This document shows, piece by piece, positions 34,442-43,072 of a stretch of DNA of 64,000 nucleotides (position 1 is its first letter; every line of letters starts with the position of its first letter). The stretch is taken from assembly GCA_963820965.1 (NCBI GenBank), contig CAWGCC010000003.1, positions 124,001 to 188,000 of the forward strand, read 5' to 3'. The translations under genes were made by a program, and so were the position numbers. The stretch comes from DATEDA01 sp963820965. Its GTDB lineage: Bacteria; Pseudomonadota; Gammaproteobacteria; Burkholderiales; SG8-39. Under the pieces are notes generated by a model, which worked only from the letters and a program-made list of their open reading frames with translations, was not told the origin of the DNA and searched no databases.

Positions 34442-34673
34442 CCCTCCCCTTCGTCCGGCGAGATCGCGCGCGCGTCCGCGGCGCGCGGGTGTAGGGTTCT
34501 CTCGCGCACTCGCTCGGCGCGTGGCGAAAGCGCAGCGTGCCGTCCGTCCAGCTCTTTGCCTATCCCCGCAGATGGGAATAGGATGGTCCGCAGGAGAGTC
34601 GCCCTTTAGTCGGGCGGCGGCAGAAATCGCTCCCGTACGTCTGGCCTTGGGCACCCCCGGGGGAGCAGCAAGA

Positions 34674-34928
34674 ATGAAGTTCACGGTTGCCTGCGTCGTG
34701 ATGGCCGGCAGCCTCGCGGCCGGCGCGGCTCACGCCCAGTCCGGCGTGCCATGGGGGCATACGCCGAGCATCGTGGTCGTGAGTGCGGACCGCGACCCTC
34801 GCCTCAGCCTCGTCGACGAAGCGTTCCCGCGCAACCACCGCCAGCGGCGCGCCGCCGACCTGGCGAGTCAGGCGGCGGGAGCTGCGTGCAGATCGGACCA
34901 TGGTCAAAGAGAGCGAGCCGTGGATTGA
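34674..34928 (+). pseudogene. Truncated secreted protein, possible matrixin-type protease N-terminus
   Basis: An ATG at 34674 opens a signal peptide (MKFTVACVVMAGSLAAGAAHA-QSG) followed by VPWGHTPSIVVVSADRDPRL and SLVDEA. As recalled, this resembles the mature start of secreted matrixin-like metalloprotease homologues. After DEA the sequence becomes Arg-rich and unlike a structured protein (FPRNHRQRRAADLASQ...), stopping at 34928 inside the next gene. No HExxH motif is present. Best read as an N-terminal remnant joined to unrelated DNA near 34817. The protease link is tentative. Confidence 0.5.
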
Positions 34929-35544
34929 AGCATCGGATGTCATTCCGACGTTTCCCACGTTGGTCTGGAAGGTTCAGCTCAATGCCGAATTGCGCGACGC
35001 GATAGACGCCAAGGTTCTGGCGATGCTCGAAAGGATGCGGCGCGACTTGCCGGAACTCGTGGCCGGCCACGGGTGGCAGTCAGCGCAGGCATTGCATGAG
35101 CGAGAAGAACTTCGGGATCTCGTTTCCTGCGTCGGTAGCGCCGCGAAGAGCATTCTCCGATTCTTGCGAATCGGTTATGACGCGTTCGAGATAACCGGCT
35201 GCTGGGCCACCGTTCTCGCGACGGGCGCCATGCACAAGGCTCATAGCCACCCCAATAACTTCCTGAGCGGCGTCTACTACGTCCGTACTCACCCGGGAAC
35301 GGACACGATCAACTTTCATGACCCGAGAAGTCAGACCAGCGTCATCAGGCCGCCGGTCACGGAGCTCACGGCCGAGAATACCGACCAGGTCGTGGTCAGA
35401 GTGAGGAACGGCACGCTGCTGATGTTTCCTTCCTATCTGGAGCACTCGGTCGACGCCAACACGAGCGCGGAAGAGCGGATCAGCATCAGCTTCAACATCA
35501 TGTTCTCCTCGTTCACGGAGAACCTGAGCAAACCGCTGTGGTAA
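34900..35544 (+). CDS. Putative 2OG-Fe(II) oxygenase (TIGR02466 family)
   Basis: A 214-residue cytoplasmic protein of the TIGR02466 group, distant 2-oxoglutarate/Fe(II) dioxygenases. The start VIPTFPTLVWKVQL is typical. The probable iron-binding part is MHKAHSHPNNFLSGVYYVRT with HPGTDTINFHDPR, and the distal His and 2OG-binding Arg are in LLMFPSYLEHSVDANTSAEE and RISISFNI. The ATG at 34900 is used because homology begins there. The substrate is unknown. It overlaps the upstream truncated gene in another frame. Confidence 0.78.
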   Translation: MVKESEPWIEASDVIPTFPTLVWKVQLNAELRDAIDAKVLAMLERMRRDLPELVAGHGWQSAQALHEREELRDLVSCVGSAAKSILRFLRIGYDAFEITGCWATVLATGAMHKAHSHPNNFLSGVYYVRTHPGTDTINFHDPRSQTSVIRPPVTELTAENTDQVVVRVRNGTLLMFPSYLEHSVDANTSAEERISISFNIMFSSFTENLSKPLW

Positions 35545-35743
35545 GGGCAAACCGCTCAACGGACGGTCCGACGCGGCTCTGGACGATCTGCCGGCAGGGG
35601 CGCAGCGAGCGATCATCGAAGCCTTTCTGTCGCTCGCCGCGGGCGTGCTAGCGGCGTTGCCGCCGGCACGCGGATAGAATTCCGCCGTCGGCCGAGAGGA
35701 CGGGCACGTCTCGCGCACCGGTCGGCACCGCGAACCAGACCCG

Positions 35744-36103
35744 ATGGCTGCTGACAACGAGACCAACGATCGGCCGATGCCGTTTCCCGCACGCGAGCGC
35801 ACGCCTCTCCCCCAGGGGTACCGGCAGGGGATCATCACGGCGATCACGGTCCTCTTGGGCTTCTCGCTCACTTTCTTCCGCTTCTGGAGCTTCGAGGCTC
35901 CGGGCGAATGGACGGCCCGGTCGGTCGTCGCGACCAGCACGCTGCTCGTGGCAGTCGTCCTGCAGATCGTCGCCCTGTTCCGGTCGCTACGCATCGAGGA
36001 CGACGACGAGACCGAGTATCGAAAGACCGTCAGGTGGTTCATCGCTTCGGCCGTCGTACTGCTCGTCGGACTGTTCATCGCCGTCGTGGTGTTCTCCGCC
36101 TGA
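35744..36103 (+). CDS. Hypothetical three-helix membrane protein
   Basis: A 119-residue protein not assigned to a family. Three hydrophobic segments are visible: about residues 30-45 (ITAITVLLGFSLTFF), 61-80 (SVVATSTLLVAVVLQIVALF) and 98-118 (FIASAVVLLVGLFIAVVVF). An acidic loop RSLRIEDDDETEYRK separates the last two. The N-terminal 25 residues are polar and rich in Pro and Arg. It lies 24 bp before psiE in the same direction and may function with it in the inner membrane. Confidence 0.7.
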   Translation: MAADNETNDRPMPFPARERTPLPQGYRQGIITAITVLLGFSLTFFRFWSFEAPGEWTARSVVATSTLLVAVVLQIVALFRSLRIEDDDETEYRKTVRWFIASAVVLLVGLFIAVVVFSA

Positions 36104-36127
36104 ACGCAACCGGAGAGGGAGGAAACA

Positions 36128-36613
36128 ATGGTCGCAGCCGCCAGGTGGAGACAGGTCAAGGCGGAATGGGCGGTCCTGACGTATTACCAGCGCTTCGAGA
36201 GCCTGGTCGCGCTCGTCCTGACGCTCCTCATCGGGCTCATCATCCTGGTCGCACTCTATCGCCTGACCGTCAGCGTGCTCGCCGGGCTGCTGTTCGGCAT
36301 GCTCGACCCGCTCGACGACCGCGTGTTCCAGACGGTGTTCGGCGAGATCATGACGCTGCTGATCGCGCTCGAGTTCAACCACACCCTGCAGTACGTCGTC
36401 ACGCGCGAGCAGAGCATCATCCAGACCAAGGTCGTGCTCCTCATCGCGCTGCTCGCCCTCGCCCGCAAGTTCATCATCCTCGACACGCACGACATCACTG
36501 CGGGACTGTTGCTGGGGCTGGCGGCCGTCACGCTCGCGCTGAGCGTCAGCTACTGGCTGCTGCGCGAGCGCGACGAGCGTCTGATGAAAGCGTCGGCGGC
36601 GGAACGGGGATAA
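36128..36613 (+). CDS. psiE: PsiE-family (phosphate-starvation-inducible) membrane protein
   Basis: Inner-membrane protein of 161 residues with four hydrophobic segments. The family pattern is clear: YQRFESLVALVLTLLIGLII, FGEIMTLLIALEFNHTLQYV, IIQTKVVLLIALLALARKFI and ILDTHDIT. PsiE is induced by phosphate starvation in E. coli but its biochemical role is unknown. A GAGGGAGG ribosome site precedes the ATG. It stops one base before the hydroxyacid dehydrogenase gene. Confidence 0.85.
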   Translation: MVAAARWRQVKAEWAVLTYYQRFESLVALVLTLLIGLIILVALYRLTVSVLAGLLFGMLDPLDDRVFQTVFGEIMTLLIALEFNHTLQYVVTREQSIIQTKVVLLIALLALARKFIILDTHDITAGLLLGLAAVTLALSVSYWLLRERDERLMKASAAERG

Positions 36614-36614
36614 G

Positions 36615-37592
36615 ATGGTTCGCTCGATGCTCGCGTGCGCCATCCTCGACGACTACCAGGACGTGGCGAGAACCGTCGCCGATTGGGGAGCGCTCGGCGA
36701 TCAGGTCGGCGTGCGGGTGCTCAACCAGCACATCGGCGACCGCGAAGCATTGGCGCGGACGCTGGCGGAGTTCGACATCGTCGTCGCGATGCGCGAGCGC
36801 ACGCCGTTCGACGCCTGGCTGTTCGATCGGCTCCCGAAACTGAGGCTGCTCGTCACGACCGGCATGCGCAACGCGTCGATCGATCTCGAAGCGGCGGCGA
36901 AGCACCACGTCACGGTGTGCGGAACGGCGGGGTCCGTCGGCTCGACGGCGGAGCTGGCCTGGGGTCTGATCCTCGCCGTCGCGCGGAGCATCGCGAAGGA
37001 GGATGCGCTCTTTCATTCGGGCGGGACATGGCAGACGACTCTCGGGCGCGGGATTAACGGCAAGACCCTCGGCGTGGTCGGCCTCGGCAACCTCGGCGCG
37101 CGGGTCGCGAAAGTCGGGCTTGCGTTCGAGATGAAGGTGCTCGCGTGGAGCCCGCGGCTCACGCCAGAGCGCTGCGCCGAGGTGGGCGCCACGCACGCGG
37201 GGACGCTGGACGACCTGTTGCGCGCGTCGGACGTGGTCAGCATCCATGTGACGCTCAACGACAAGTCGCGCGGGTTGCTCGGCGCGCGCGAGCTGGCGCT
37301 GATGAAGCCCGATGCCTATCTCGTGAACACCTCGCGCGGGCCGATCGTCGATGAGCAGGCGCTGATGGCGGCCCTGCGGGAGAAGCGGATCGCCGGCGCG
37401 GGGCTCGACGTGTTCGATCGCGAACCGTTGCCGAACGACCATCCGTTGCGGCGGCTCGACAATGTCGTCGCCACGCCGCATCTCGGATACGTCACGCTGG
37501 AGAGCTACCGGATCTTCTACGGGCAGGCGATCGAGGACATCAAGGCCTGGATCGCCGGGAGTGCGGTGCGAGTGGTGAGGCCGGGGAGCTGA
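36615..37592 (+). CDS. D-2-hydroxyacid dehydrogenase (NAD-binding)
   Basis: A 325-residue dehydrogenase of the D-isomer-specific 2-hydroxyacid family. The NAD-binding motif is LGVVGLGNLGARVAKVGLAF. The catalytic residues are the Arg in LVNTSRGPIVDEQAL, the Glu in LDVFDREPLP and the His in VATPHLGYVT. The N-terminal domain (VRVLNQHIGDREALARTLAE, VAMRERTPF) resembles phosphoglycerate-dehydrogenase-like proteins. An alternative ATG lies at 36627. Substrate not defined. It starts directly after psiE. Confidence 0.88.
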   Translation: MVRSMLACAILDDYQDVARTVADWGALGDQVGVRVLNQHIGDREALARTLAEFDIVVAMRERTPFDAWLFDRLPKLRLLVTTGMRNASIDLEAAAKHHVTVCGTAGSVGSTAELAWGLILAVARSIAKEDALFHSGGTWQTTLGRGINGKTLGVVGLGNLGARVAKVGLAFEMKVLAWSPRLTPERCAEVGATHAGTLDDLLRASDVVSIHVTLNDKSRGLLGARELALMKPDAYLVNTSRGPIVDEQALMAALREKRIAGAGLDVFDREPLPNDHPLRRLDNVVATPHLGYVTLESYRIFYGQAIEDIKAWIAGSAVRVVRPGS

Positions 37593-37814
37593 GTACGCGG
37601 ACGTTGGCACGCCATTCGATGCGCTGACCCTCGTGAGCTGGAACCGCACGGTGGCGTTCCGCAACCCCGCCACCGGTCACCGCCAGATCGGCGTGCGATG
37701 TGCGACCGACGGCTGATCGGATCCCGGGTCTCCGGGGAGCACTATAGAATCGCCGCGTTCCCCGGCTCGAGCCGTCTCGGGTACGGGTCCTGCAACGAAC
37801 AGGAGGGCTCCACC

Positions 37815-38429
37815 TTGCTGACACTCTTCTATGCCCCCGGCGCCTGCTCGATGGCGGCGCACATCGTGCTCGAGGAAAGCGGAGAGAAGTACGAAGGTCA
37901 CCGCATGGATCTCGGCAAAGGCGAGCAGAGGACCGAGGCGTACTTGAAGATCAACCCGCAGGGGCGCGTTCCCGCGCTGCTTCTCGACAACGGCGAAGCG
38001 ATCAGCGAGAACACCGCGATCCTGCCGTACCTCGGCAAGCGGTTCGGGCTTTGGCCGACCGAGCCGCTGGCGGAGGTACGCGCGCTCTCGCTCGTCGGCT
38101 TTTTCGCTGCGAGCGTGCATCCGGCGCACGCGCATATCGGCCGCCCGGAGCGCTACGCGCTCGACACGGCGGCGTTCCCGACCATCAAGGAGGCCGGGCT
38201 CAAGGCCTTCCAGGGCTACCTGAAGCAGATCGACGCAAAGCTGGCCGGACGCGAATGGTTTTCCGACCGCTACTCGGTCCTCGACCCCTACGCCTTCGTC
38301 TTCTACACCTGGGGCGTGCGGCGGGAGCTGCCCATGGGCGAACTCGCCAACTACACCGCGCTGAAGGACCGGATGCTGGCTCGTCCCGCAGTGCAGCGCG
38401 TCGTCGCGGACGAGAAAACCAAGGTCTGA
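37815..38429 (+). CDS. Glutathione S-transferase
   Basis: Cytosolic GST of 204 residues. The thioredoxin-like N-terminal domain begins LTLFYAPGACSMAAHIVLEE and has the cis-Pro and GSH-contact segments INPQGRVPALLLDNGEAISE and NTAILPYL. The all-helical C-terminal domain contains REWFSDRYSVLDPYAFVFYT, with the N-cap box Ser-x-x-Asp. It resembles the beta-class enzymes, with Cys in PGACS. The TTG at 37815 follows AGGAGGG and gives the family N-terminus; an upstream in-frame ATG at 37698 would add 39 unrelated residues. Confidence 0.88.
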   Translation: MLTLFYAPGACSMAAHIVLEESGEKYEGHRMDLGKGEQRTEAYLKINPQGRVPALLLDNGEAISENTAILPYLGKRFGLWPTEPLAEVRALSLVGFFAASVHPAHAHIGRPERYALDTAAFPTIKEAGLKAFQGYLKQIDAKLAGREWFSDRYSVLDPYAFVFYTWGVRRELPMGELANYTALKDRMLARPAVQRVVADEKTKV

Positions 38430-38441
38430 GCGCCGCGGCCG

Positions 38442-38483
38442 AAACACTGCGGGCCGGGGAAGAAACCCCGCTCCGGAGTGTTT
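38442..38483. terminator. Strong hairpin after the GST gene
   Basis: AAACACT (38442-38448) pairs with AGTGTTT (38477-38483). Inside this, CGGG pairs with TCCG and CGGGG pairs with CCCCG around AAGAAA, giving 16 pairs with two single mismatches. The A-rich and T-rich ends suit an intrinsic terminator. It lies 12 bp after the GST stop and 35 bp before the next start. Confidence 0.65.
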
Positions 38484-38517
38484 GCGTGAGTTGTCCGCAC
38501 ACAAGGAGGAGAAGACG

Positions 38518-39984
38518 ATGTTCGGCAAGGTCCAGTTGACCAGGCTGACCCTGTCGGTCGCCGCCCTGGCGTTCTTCCCAGGATCGGCGCTCGCCCAGGA
38601 CTCGGCCGCGGCTGTCCTCAAGCGCGCATCCGCCGCGATGGGCGACCCCAAGTCGATCCGGTACGCCGGCGACGGCACCGGCTGGACCTTCGGCCAGGCC
38701 TACAAGCCCGGCATGCCATGGCCGAAGATCGATATCCAGAGCCAGGCGCGGACGATCAACTACGCGACCGCCTCGATGCGCGACGAAATCGCGTTCAGCC
38801 GCGCCGAGCCGCGGGGTGGCGGCGGGTATCCGCTGTCCGGCCAGCAGCGCAACGACCAGTACGTGAGCGGGGACTTTGCCTGGAACCAGGTCGCGGTGGC
38901 GCCGGTCCCCGGGCCGAGGTTCGTGACCGACCGGACGCATCAGCTGTGGATTTCGCCGCACGGCGTGATCAACGCCGCGATCCGGAACAACGCCACCGTC
39001 CAGTGGCAGACGAAGGACGGGAAGTCGCTCGCCGCCGTCTCCTTCACCGAGCCGGGCAAGTTCTCGGCCACGGCGTTCATCAACGGCGACTACCTGGTCG
39101 AGCGCGTCGAATCGCGGCTCCCCGATCCGGTGCTCGGTGAGGTCTCGGCCGTCACGATCTACTCGAACTACCGCGACTACGGCGGCGTGAAATTCCCCGG
39201 CCGGATCCAGCAGTCGCAGGGCGGCCACCCGACGCTCGACCTCAGCGTCAAGGAAGTGCAGCCCAACGCGCCGGCCGAGTTCCAGGTGCCGGACGTGGTG
39301 CGGAACGCCTCGGAGCGGGTCACCACCGAAAACGTGGCCGACGGGGTCTGGTACGTCGCCGGGGGCTCGCATCACAGCGTGGCGATCGAGATGAAGGACC
39401 ATATCGTGCTCGTCGAGGCGCCGCTCAACGACGCGCGCACGGTTCCGGTGATCGAAGCGGTCAGGAAGCTCGTGCCGGGCAAGCCGATCCGTTACGTGAT
39501 CAATACGCACCACCATTTCGACCACTCCGGCGGCCTGCGCGCGGCGGCGGCCGAAGGTGCGACCGTCATCGCCAAAGCGGAAAGCAAGCCGTACTTCGAG
39601 CGCGCCCTCGCGACGCCGGCCAGGATCCGGCCCGACCAGCTCGCGAAATCGGGCAAGAAAGGGGCGGTGAGGGGCGTGGACGACAAGACGACGCTCAGCG
39701 ACGGCTCGCGCACGATCGAGCTCTACAAAATCGGCGACAGCATCCACGCCGACACGTTCCTCATGGCGTACCTGCCGAAGGAGCGGCTGCTGATCGAGGC
39801 GGACGCGTACACGCCGCTCGCGCCGAAAGCGGCGGCGCCCTCGACGCCGAACGCGAACAACGTGAACCTGATCGAGAATATCGAGCGGCTGAAGCTTTCG
39901 GTGGACCGGATCCTGCCGATCCACGGCCGGGTCGTGCCGCTCGCGGAGCTCTACACCACGGCGAGCCGGACGCCCCCGAAGTAG
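38518..39984 (+). CDS. Secreted metallo-beta-lactamase-fold hydrolase
   Basis: A 488-residue exported protein. The signal peptide (MFGKVQLTRLTLSVAALAFFP...ALA-QDS) is followed by about 260 residues of mostly beta sequence, then an MBL domain. Zinc ligands are in THHHFDHSGG; further metal residues probably lie in DSIHADTFLMAYLPKERLLIE (His, Asp) and ILPIHGRVVPL (His). The large N-terminal domain occurs in relatives annotated only as MBL-fold hydrolases. The substrate is unknown. AAGGAGGAG precedes the ATG. It converges with the TTT gene at 40035. Confidence 0.82.
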   Translation: MFGKVQLTRLTLSVAALAFFPGSALAQDSAAAVLKRASAAMGDPKSIRYAGDGTGWTFGQAYKPGMPWPKIDIQSQARTINYATASMRDEIAFSRAEPRGGGGYPLSGQQRNDQYVSGDFAWNQVAVAPVPGPRFVTDRTHQLWISPHGVINAAIRNNATVQWQTKDGKSLAAVSFTEPGKFSATAFINGDYLVERVESRLPDPVLGEVSAVTIYSNYRDYGGVKFPGRIQQSQGGHPTLDLSVKEVQPNAPAEFQVPDVVRNASERVTTENVADGVWYVAGGSHHSVAIEMKDHIVLVEAPLNDARTVPVIEAVRKLVPGKPIRYVINTHHHFDHSGGLRAAAAEGATVIAKAESKPYFERALATPARIRPDQLAKSGKKGAVRGVDDKTTLSDGSRTIELYKIGDSIHADTFLMAYLPKERLLIEADAYTPLAPKAAAPSTPNANNVNLIENIERLKLSVDRILPIHGRVVPLAELYTTASRTPPK

Positions 39985-39997
39985 TGCCGGCTGCCCG

Positions 39998-40032
39998 GGA
40001 CCGCGCGGCCGCGGCTGGCGGCCGCGTGGTCC
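39998..40032. terminator. 15-bp hairpin between convergent genes
   Basis: GGACC-G-CGCGGCCGC (39998-40012) pairs with GCGGCCGCG-T-GGTCC (40018-40032) around GGCTG: 15 pairs with one G-T. No T tract follows. It lies 14 bp after the MBL-gene stop and 3 bp from the stop of the convergent TTT gene, so it can separate both transcripts. Confidence 0.6.
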
Positions 40033-40034
40033 AT

Positions 40035-40995
40035 CTACTCGAGCTTGATGTTCGCGGCCTTGACGACCTTCTCCCACCGCGCGAGATCGGCGCGGATCTG
40101 CTCGCCGAACCGATCGGGCGAGTTGCCCACGGGATCGATGCCGAGCGCCGCGTAGCGCTCGCGCACCTCGGGCGTCTGCAGCGCGGCGGCAAGCTCCTTC
40201 TGCAGCTTCTCGACGATGGGGCGGGGCGTCTTCGCGGGCGCGAGGATGCCGACCCATGACGACACCTCGAAGCCAGGAAGCCCGCTCTCGATGAACGTCG
40301 GGACATCGGGCAGCGCGCCGGACCGCTTCGCGCTCGATACGCCGAGGCCGACGAGCCGGCCGCCCTTCACGTATTGCTGCGCGGTTGCGATGGCGGTGTA
40401 GACGAGCGGGATCTGTCCGCCGACCACGTCGATGATCGCCTGCCCGCCGCCCTTGTACGGCACGTGCTCGAGGGCGATGCCGGTGCGCTGCTTCAGCAGC
40501 TCGCCGGCGAGATGCGGCGTGCCGCCGGTGCCCGAGGTGCCGTAGGGATAGGCGCGCGACTCCTTCTTCGCCATCGCGATGAACTCGGCGAGCGTCTTCG
40601 CCGGCAGCGACGGATGCGCGACGAGGATCAGCACCGCGTCGCCGAGCTTCGTCACCGGCGCGAAGTCCTTCAGCGTGTCGAACGGGATCTTCGGGAACAC
40701 GTGCGGGTTGATCACCATCGTGCCGTCGAAGCCGAGCAGCAGCGTGTAGCCGTCCGGCGCGGCCTGGGCGACCGCCTGCGTGCCGATGTTGCCGCTCGCG
40801 CCCGGACGGTTCTCGACGATCACCTGCTGGCCGAGCTGCGCTGCCGAGGCGGTCGGCGACGACGCGGGCGCTATTGTCCGCGACGCCGCCGGGCGAGAAC
40901 GGCACGACGATGCGGACCGGCTTCGTCGGATAGTCCTGCGCACCGGCCGCGAACGCGATTGACAGCGCACAGGCGGCGCTCCAGAGCAGTTTCAT
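40035..40995 (-). pseudogene. Bug-family TTT receptor with +1 frame disruption
   Basis: The first 50 codons from 40995 encode a signal peptide and Bug start (MKLLWSAACALSIAFAAGAQ, DYPTKPVRIVVPFSPGG, VADNSARVVADRLGSA). Near 40845 the homology steps to another frame: QLGQQVIVENRPGASGNIGT, DGYTLLLGFDGTMVINP, VPYKGGGQAIIDVVGGQIPL, PDVPTFIESGLPGFEV. One extra base explains the change; without it the protein would be about 319 residues, normal for the family. It follows the PEP-mutase-like gene in the same minus-strand unit and presumably bound a related acid. Confidence 0.85.
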
Positions 40996-41008
40996 CGCAT
41001 CTCCCCGC

Positions 41009-41897
41009 TCAGCCCTTGCGCTCGTCCGCGCCGCGATACCTGGCGTCGAACTCGGCGACCCAGCCGAAGCCCATCATCTCGCTGAAGTCCTTGAACGGGT
41101 ACAGCGGGAGGTCGAGCCCGGCGCTCGAGCGCTTCGCTTTCAGCCCCGAGTAGGCTCGCTCGAGCGCCGCGCCCGCCGCGAGGAAGCCCAGCGCCGGAAA
41201 GATCGCCAGCCGATAGCCGATCTCCTGCAAGGTCGCGGCATCGAGCACCGGCGTCCGCCCGCCCTCGACCATGTTGGCGACGAGCGGCACGTCGAAGGTC
41301 CGGCCGATGCGCTGCATCTCCTCGATGCTCTCCGGCGACTCGATGAAGAGCAGATCCGCGCCGGCTTCCAGATAGGCCTCCGCGCGCCGCAGGGCCTCGT
41401 CGAGGCCGAGCGTCGTGCGCGCATCGGTGCGCGCGATGATCTTGAAGCTCGCGGTCGCTCCGCGAATCGACCGCGACCCGGATCTTCGCGACCATGTCCC
41501 CGGCCGGCACCACGCGGCGGCCGAGCATGTGGCCGCATTTCTTCGGAAACTCCTGGTCCTCGAGCTGGATCGCCACCGCGCCGGCATTCTCGTAGCCGCG
41601 CACGGTGTGCTGGACGTTGAGAAGGCCGCCGTAGCCGGTGTCGCCGTCCGCGACGAGCGGCGTCTGCGTCATCGACGCCATCTGCCCGACGCGCGAGACC
41701 ATGTCGCTGTAGGTGGCGAGGCCCGCGTCCGGCAGGCCGAGGTGCGACGCGACGACGCCGTAGCCTGTCATGTAGAGCACGTCGAACCCCATGCGGTCGG
41801 CGAGCTTCGCCGAGATCATGTCGTACACGCCCGGCGCGGAGATCAGTTCCTTCCGCGCGAGCCGTCCGGCGAACGCGCGGCGCTTTGCTTCGCTCAT
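41009..41897 (-). pseudogene. Isocitrate lyase/PEP-mutase family enzyme with +1 frame disruption
   Basis: Member of the ICL/PEP-mutase superfamily, close to methylisocitrate lyase and carboxyvinyl-carboxyphosphonate phosphorylmutase annotations. The N-terminal part (41897 to about 41457) has ISAPGVYDMISAKLADRMGF, LVADGDTGYGGLLNVQHTVR and IQLEDQEFPKKCGHMLG (the usual catalytic Cys region, KKCGH). The rest, from FKIIARTDARTTLGLDEALR to the stop at 41009, is in the next frame. One extra base near 41457 accounts for it; the restored protein would have about 295 residues. A good GAAGGAGAG site precedes the ATG at 41897. It lies between two TTT receptor genes. Confidence 0.84.
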
Positions 41898-41914
41898 GGC
41901 TCTCTCCTTCGGAC

Positions 41915-42877
41915 CTACTCCGGTTTCACGCCGGCGGCCTTCGCCACCCGCGACCACTTCTCGTACTCCGCGTCCATCAGCTTCGCGAACTGCTCGGGAG
42001 TGTTCCCCACGGGCTCCGCGCCGACCTGGGCGATCCGCTCCTTGAGCTCGGGCGTCGCGAGCACTTTCGCGATGTCCGCCTGCAGCCGCTTCAGCGTCTC
42101 GGGCGGCGTCTTCGGCGGCGCGAGGACGCCGTACCAGGCCGCGGATTCGACGCCGGGGACACCGCCCTCGGTGAAAGTCGGCGCGTCGGGAAACGCCGCC
42201 ACGCGCTTCGACTGCGCCACCCCGATCACCCGCAGCTTGCCGCCCTTCACGTGCGAGAGCGCCGTCGTCACGCTGGTGAATCCCATCGAGAGATGGCCGC
42301 CGATGAGATCGGTCATGATGAGCGCGCCGCCCTTGTAGGCGACCGGCAGCAGCTCGACGCCGGCCGCCTGCGCGAACATGGCGCCCGTGAGCTGCGTGCT
42401 GCCCTCGGAATGGGCGATCGAGAGCTTGCCGGGTTTCGCCTTCGCTTCGGCGACCAGCTCCTTCACCGACTTCCACGGCGAGCCGGCCGGAACCACGAGC
42501 ACGAAGGGCGAGCTCGCGATGACCGTCACCGGCGCCACGTCGCGGCGCGGATCGAACGGCATCTCCTTCATCGTGAACGCGTTGATGACGTGCGTGGCGA
42601 CGACGACCGCCAGGGTCGTCCCGTCGGGCGGCGAGTCGATCATCGCGCGCGTGCCGATGACACCGTTCGCGCCGGCGCGGTTCTCGACGATCACGACCTG
42701 GCCCCACAGCTCGCCCAGCTTCTGCGCCGTCGAGCGCGTCAGGATGTCGGTGCCGCCGCCGGGCGAGTACGGCACGATGAGCTTCACCTGTTTCGAGGAG
42801 AGCGCGCCCTGGGCCAAGGCCAGGCCCGGTGCGGCGAGGGCGAGCGCGACGAGACGAAGGAGCGATCCGGGACGCAT
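41915..42877 (-). CDS. Bug-family TTT periplasmic substrate-binding protein
   Basis: TTT receptor of about 320 residues. The signal peptide (MRPGSLLRLVALALAAPGLALA) is followed by QVKLIVPYSPGGGTDILTRS, GQVVIVENRAGANGVIGTRA, VAYKGGALIMTDLIGGHLSM and FPDAPTFTEGGVPGVES. The ATG at 42877 has GAGGGCAGG upstream; an ATG at 42892 lacks a site. It is the first gene of the minus-strand unit with the PEP-mutase-like enzyme and the frame-disrupted second receptor. Confidence 0.91.
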   Translation of the reverse strand: MRPGSLLRLVALALAAPGLALAQGALSSKQVKLIVPYSPGGGTDILTRSTAQKLGELWGQVVIVENRAGANGVIGTRAMIDSPPDGTTLAVVVATHVINAFTMKEMPFDPRRDVAPVTVIASSPFVLVVPAGSPWKSVKELVAEAKAKPGKLSIAHSEGSTQLTGAMFAQAAGVELLPVAYKGGALIMTDLIGGHLSMGFTSVTTALSHVKGGKLRVIGVAQSKRVAAFPDAPTFTEGGVPGVESAAWYGVLAPPKTPPETLKRLQADIAKVLATPELKERIAQVGAEPVGNTPEQFAKLMDAEYEKWSRVAKAAGVKPE

Positions 42878-43072
42878 GGTGCCTGCCCTCATCGGATGCG
42901 GCGGGGCGCGCAGTATAGCGCCGGCCCGAGCGAGGCCGTCGCGCGGCGCGCCGTGCGGGCCGGTGTTCGTTTATCGACGCTCGCGTACCGACCAGACTCC
43001 CAGCGCTGCTTAACCCCATTCCCGCCCGCCCGCCGTTTACCGCCAGCGAGAAGTTGAGGGAGGGAACGACCG

